A stretch of 8,018 nt of DNA, from positions 1-8,018 of the forward strand of contig JAWODB010000143.1 in NCBI GenBank assembly GCA_046483505.1, in the 5' to 3' direction. The notes under the pieces were generated by a model that had not been told where the DNA came from, did no database searches, and saw only the letters and a program-made list of their open reading frames with translations. Within the stretch, counting starts at the first letter, position 1; the number at the start of each line of letters is the position of its first letter. Of this stretch, positions 5,676-8,018 are shown piece after piece. The position numbers and the translations under genes are program-made. The stretch comes from BS750m-G62 sp046483505. Its GTDB lineage: Bacteria; Planctomycetota; Phycisphaerae; FEN-1346.

Positions 5676-5981
5676 ATGGGTTGGGGACGCATGCTGCTGC
5701 TGGGCGACATCGGCCAGCAGTTGGACCTCCAGGACCAGAAGGCGGAACTGGAGCGGATGCGACGCGAGATGCAGGCCGAAGGCCTGAACCCGCAGACGTC
5801 CGGCGCCCGCCTCGAGCGCCTCGAGGAGGCGAACGACGAGTTGCGGCTGTACCTGGCGGCCGTGGTGCGGCTGCTGGTGACGAAGGGCGTGGTCAGCCGC
5901 AACGAGGTGCTCGACGTCGTCCAGGCCGTCGACGCCGAGGACGGCGCGGCCGACGGCCGGTTCGACGGATCGATGACGTAG
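5676..5981 (+). CDS. Small coiled-coil protein of unknown function
   Basis: 101 aa, soluble, no signal peptide or membrane helix (the LLL at residues 7-9 is too short). Residues 1-18 (MGWGRMLLLGDIGQQLDL) are followed by a coiled-coil-like charged helix (about 18-36, QKAELERMRREMQAE), a short break, a second helix pair (about 43-70, LERLEEANDELRLYLAAVVRLLVTK) and an acidic C-terminal segment (VVSRNEVLDVVQAVDAEDGAADG). I do not recognise a characterised family. The helical pattern suggests an oligomer or adaptor. ATG at 5676 is favoured over the in-frame codon at 5613 because AAAGGAG lies 6 nt upstream. It is alone on this strand; its 3' end faces the response regulator gene. Confidence 0.8.
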   Translation: MGWGRMLLLGDIGQQLDLQDQKAELERMRREMQAEGLNPQTSGARLERLEEANDELRLYLAAVVRLLVTKGVVSRNEVLDVVQAVDAEDGAADGRFDGSMT

Positions 5982-5988
5982 GGCCGCC

Positions 5989-6026
5989 GCCGGCCGGCAC
6001 CGGCCCGCCGCATCCCACCGGCCGGC
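5989..6026 (+). terminator. Possible GC-rich terminator hairpin after the small gene
   Basis: Arms GCCGGCCGG (5989-5997) and CCGGCCGGC (6018-6026) start 8 bases after the TAG stop. The stem is perfect but the 20-nt loop is long and no T-run follows, so intrinsic termination is uncertain. Confidence 0.3.
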
Positions 6027-6219
6027 CCGAGAAGCGCACCGCATTGCGAACAGAACGCGGTTCGCGACGGGCGTCCGGCGGTGGTATCGTCAGCGGATGG
6101 CGGGCGACGCTTGATCAGCGGCGTGCGCGGCGCCTCGGCTTTGCCTCGTCGTGACCCAGCGAGGCCCCGCTCGCTCCGCTCGCGTGCCGGTCGCCGGTTC
6201 AAATCGGGCCTGCGGCCCA
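6027..6219. other. Intergenic stretch with a tRNA T-arm-like scrap
   Basis: No gene is supported between the small gene and the hairpin at 6220. The only recognisable piece is 6191-6209, TCGCCGGTTCAAATCGGGC, which looks like the variable-loop end and T-arm of a tRNA (seven-base loop TTCAAAT) with one stem mismatch. There is no matching acceptor strand 60-75 nt upstream, no D or anticodon arm, and no correctly placed CCA, so it is not a working tRNA gene. It could be a remnant of an integration at a tRNA 3' end. The rest of the stretch shows nothing I can name. Confidence 0.25.
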
Positions 6220-6257
6220 ACGCGAAAGACCGGTCCAGAAGGACCGGTCTCTCGCGT
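6220..6257. terminator. Strong hairpin, likely bidirectional terminator
   Basis: Arms of 17 bases (6220-6236 and 6241-6257) with loop AGAA pair completely except for one A-C mismatch (6226/6251). The core is GACCGGTCC / GGACCGGTC. It lies 118 nt downstream of the regulator stop on the minus strand and about 240 nt downstream of the small gene on the plus strand. Short pyrimidine tracts (TCTCTC on plus, TCTTTC on minus) sit within the distal arm, as in terminators with long stems; no true T-run follows. Confidence 0.5.
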
Positions 6258-6374
6258 GGTCGGGGCGACTGTACAGAGTTTGAACGGAAACGCCAAGACG
6301 TAGGCCCAATCGTCGCCGCGTTCCTCGGACCATCAGAGCCGCACCTCCACGCGGCAACGCGAATCTGGCGGGAA

Positions 6375-7484
6375 TCAGCCTGATTCGCCGTTCCCGAGCC
6401 GCCAGTATCCCGTCCTGGCGGCACCCACGAACTCGATCCCTTTTGTCCGCTTCAGACCCTGAAGGTCCCGCTTGATCGTGCTGGGCGAGCGGCCGAACTC
6501 TGCGGCCACATCGCCGTTCCGAAGCTTCACACCCGCCTTCAACTGTGCCCAGATCCAGCGCTGACGTTCATTCAGGCCCGCAACATCCCCGTCGCTTGCC
6601 TCCCCGCTTTGGGGGTCATTCGGCTCGTTTTGGGGGTCAGTTTGGGTATCACTTTGGGGGTCATTTTGGGGGTCATGGGCGTCGCGTACTGTGATCTTGT
6701 CAGTGAGACGGTAGCCGCGACCGCCGCTCTGGATGACGTCCCTCGGCCCGCACTGGATGTTCGCTTCCTCCAGCAGCCGATGACATATACTCTGGCGCAG
6801 CTCCCGGACGGCCCCCGACACACCGTTGGCTCCGCTCTCGCATTCCACCTTGTCGGCGAGCTTGACGCCGCTGTAAGCCACCGGCCGCCCGTGTCGGTTT
6901 TGCTGTTTCAGTTCGTCGAGAATGCGCCGGTTCATGCTGCTGTTGTCGCCGCAGATCTTGACCCCGCACAGTTCGACCCGGTCCTCGAAGAAGACCATGT
7001 CGCCTTCCTCAAACGGCAGCGGGTCTTGTTTCCGTTTGGGCCCCAAGCGCCTGGCTGCCCCAGCCCGTGAGCGGCCGGCAGCGGCCAGCGCGTCCTGCAC
7101 GGCTTTGGCCAGCGTGTGGCCCTTGTCGGGGAAAGGCTTCTTCACGTAATCGATGGCACCGTTGCCGCGCAACACCTCGACGGCGAGGTCCGGGCTGTCG
7201 TGGCCGTGCGAGGTCATGACGATGATTGGCAGGTTCTCGTAGCCCTCCATCCCCCGGATTTCCCGTAGCAGGTTCTGCCCGTTCGCGATGCGCGACCGGC
7301 GCCCGTACCGGACTGGGATCTCAAGGTCCAGCAGCACGTACGAGTAGCGGTTTTCACCCAGGCAGTCGCGGGCGTCCTGGAGGCAGGTCACGCAATCGCA
7401 CGTGTGTCCCAGGGACTCCAACCGGTCCTTCACGTCGTCCAGGACTTCCGTACTGTCGTCGACAACCAGCGCATGGAACGTCAT
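6375..7484 (-). CDS. Response regulator with REC domain and two winged-helix DNA-binding domains
   Basis: 369 aa, cytosolic. Residues 1-135 are a receiver domain: acidic pair Asp9/Asp10, phospho-acceptor Asp53 (YVLLDLEIP), Thr91 (IIVMTSHGHD) and Lys116 before Pro117 (YVKKPF). About eight extra residues (PVRYGRRSRIA) sit between Asp53 and the usual Gly. Residues about 163-262 look like an OmpR/PhoB-type winged helix: FFEDRVELCGVKIC, recognition-helix region GVSGAVRELRQSI, and terminal hairpin GGRGYRL. Residues 271-293 are a repeated Asp-Pro-Gln linker. Residues 304-363 form a second winged helix (LNERQRWIWAQL, GDVAAEFGRSPSTIKRDLQGL, ARTGYWRL) like the C-terminal HTH found behind AlbA_2/RecG-like proteins. 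The start ATG overlaps the upstream stop (ATGA) and has GGGAG 7 nt before it, so translation is coupled to the kinase-like gene. Target genes are unknown. DNA is less GC-rich than to the left, hinting at transfer. Confidence 0.88.
   Translation of the reverse strand: MTFHALVVDDSTEVLDDVKDRLESLGHTCDCVTCLQDARDCLGENRYSYVLLDLEIPVRYGRRSRIANGQNLLREIRGMEGYENLPIIVMTSHGHDSPDLAVEVLRGNGAIDYVKKPFPDKGHTLAKAVQDALAAAGRSRAGAARRLGPKRKQDPLPFEEGDMVFFEDRVELCGVKICGDNSSMNRRILDELKQQNRHGRPVAYSGVKLADKVECESGANGVSGAVRELRQSICHRLLEEANIQCGPRDVIQSGGRGYRLTDKITVRDAHDPQNDPQSDTQTDPQNEPNDPQSGEASDGDVAGLNERQRWIWAQLKAGVKLRNGDVAAEFGRSPSTIKRDLQGLKRTKGIEFVGAARTGYWRLGNGESG
6606..6674 (-). repeat. 12-nt in-frame repeat encoding a DPQ(N/S/T) linker
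   Basis: On the minus strand a unit starting GACCCCCAAA recurs with period 12 about six times, with some degenerate copies, giving DPQN, DPQS, DTQT, DPQN, EPN, DPQS. It joins the two DNA-binding domains of the response regulator and is hydrophilic and probably unstructured. Because the unit is four codons long, copy-number slippage would change the linker length without breaking the frame. Confidence 0.8.
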
Positions 7485-8018
7485 CCGCCATCTCCCGCAG
7501 CCTCGACCGGTAACGTAATGGTCACCACCGTACCCTTGTTCACCTCGCTCTCGACCCCCAACAGACCGCCGTGGTCCTCGATCTTCCGCTTCGCAATCGG
7601 CAAGCCGAAGCCGGTGCCGTAGGTCTTCTTTGACGTGCCGCCGGGGACGAACCGTCGCACCTCCGCCAGTTCGTCCTCCGATAACCCCATGCCGTTGTCG
7701 CTCACGACGATTTCGACTCGCTCGCCATCCACGGGGCGGGCGGCCAAGGTAACCTCGCCGTTCCTGAACGTCTGCGGATCGTCCACGAGGACGAGTTGCG
7801 GCCGGACGACCTGCCCGTCGGGCCGGGCGTGGTTCTGCCCGCGGATGTCCGAGCCCTTCATGCCGCTGGATGAGATGACCAGGCCGCTCGCCCGGCTGCC
7901 CGCGATGGTCGGCAGGACGATCTTGTCGCTCGTCCACTCGATGCGCGTGGGCTCGCCGTTGTGCTTCTGGCCCTTCTGGCGGTTGGTGATCCGCTCGAGG
8001 GAGCGGATGGGGTAGGTG
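7481..8018 (-). CDS. Fusion: phage terminase large-subunit-like segment joined to a histidine kinase ATPase domain (5' partial)
   Basis: The frame enters from the right edge and gives 178 residues. Residues 1-83 (TYPIRSLERITNRQ..., IVLPTIAGSRASGLVI, KGSDIRG, RPQLVLVDDPQT) look like the ATPase part of a phage terminase large subunit, with LVLVDDPQT as the Walker B motif. From residue 84 (FRNGEVTLAARPV) the chain becomes a GHKL/HATPase_c domain: G1 box DNGMG (107-111), G2 box GTGFGLPIAK (134-143), and the closing GGLLGVESEVNKGTVVTITLPV. The N box (NLLxNA) expected about 30 residues before G1 is replaced by the terminase sequence, so Mg-ATP binding is probably lost. No DHp/phospho-His segment is seen in the window. 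The stop overlaps the regulator ATG by 4 nt, the layout of a kinase-regulator operon. It may be a real recombination product or an assembly chimera. The HATPase identity is firm, the terminase identity fairly so. Confidence 0.75.
   Translation of the reverse strand, partial: TYPIRSLERITNRQKGQKHNGEPTRIEWTSDKIVLPTIAGSRASGLVISSSGMKGSDIRGQNHARPDGQVVRPQLVLVDDPQTFRNGEVTLAARPVDGERVEIVVSDNGMGLSEDELAEVRRFVPGGTSKKTYGTGFGLPIAKRKIEDHGGLLGVESEVNKGTVVTITLPVEAAGDGG
7766..7771 (-). other. Approximate junction between terminase-like and kinase-like parts
   Basis: The residues before this point (LVLVDDPQT) belong to the terminase-like segment and those after it (FRNGEVTLAARPV) to the HATPase domain. The frame is kept across it, with no stop or start codon. 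The exact breakpoint could be a few codons to either side. Confidence 0.5.

Noticed and set aside
6133..6219. A functional tRNA gene ending near 6219
   Set aside because: Only a T-arm-like segment is present. The acceptor strands do not pair, no anticodon arm is found, and the CCA is out of register.
6375..7937. A 520-residue start for the response regulator
   Set aside because: The extra 151 residues are an out-of-frame reading of the kinase-like gene. The receiver domain begins at the ATG at 7484, which has a ribosome-binding site and an ATGA overlap.

Overview
The window looks like the chromosome of a high-GC planctomycete-type bacterium, probably an environmental lineage close to Phycisphaerae. 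This is inferred from three things: a lone GspG-like pseudopilin, a large exported parallel beta-helix protein with the DPxF...GDFRF...SPA ending common in planctomycetes, and hairpin-rich intergenic DNA. No rRNA, complete tRNA or CRISPR array is visible, so the assignment is tentative.

Layout from left to right. (1) 1-690, minus: an exported alanine-rich protein broken by an in-frame TAA and running off the left edge, with a near-consensus sigma70 promoter in front of it. (2) 691-1097: no gene; hairpins and a 24-bp tandem repeat. (3) 1098-1781, minus: deoC, intact catalytic residues. (4) 2030-2524, plus: GspG-like pseudopilin, divergent from deoC. (5) 2525-2795: no gene; hairpin elements between two convergent genes. 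(6) 2796-5039, minus: a 747-residue secreted beta-helix protein. (7) 5040-5675: no gene; a dense cluster of palindromes between divergent genes. (8) 5676-5981, plus: a small coiled-coil protein. (9) 5982-6374: no gene; a strong hairpin and a tRNA T-arm-like scrap. (10) 6375-7484, minus: a response regulator with two DNA-binding domains. (11) 7481-8018, minus, entering from the right edge: an open reading frame whose first part looks like a phage terminase large subunit and whose second part is a histidine kinase ATPase domain. Its stop overlaps the regulator start by four bases.

The left three quarters carry ordinary housekeeping and export genes separated by intergenic regions built from a shared set of short palindromes. 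Copies differ by paired base changes that keep the stems intact, as in REP/BIME elements. The right quarter is visibly less GC-rich (line 7201-7260 is 36/60 G+C, line 4801-4860 is 47/60) and holds a two-component pair joined to a phage-like fragment, which suggests acquired DNA with its left border near 6.2-6.4 kb.

The most unusual items are the terminase-HATPase fusion, which appears to lack the kinase N box; the regulator with two winged-helix domains joined by a DPQ-repeat linker; and the compensatory palindrome families. I see no complete new multi-gene system.
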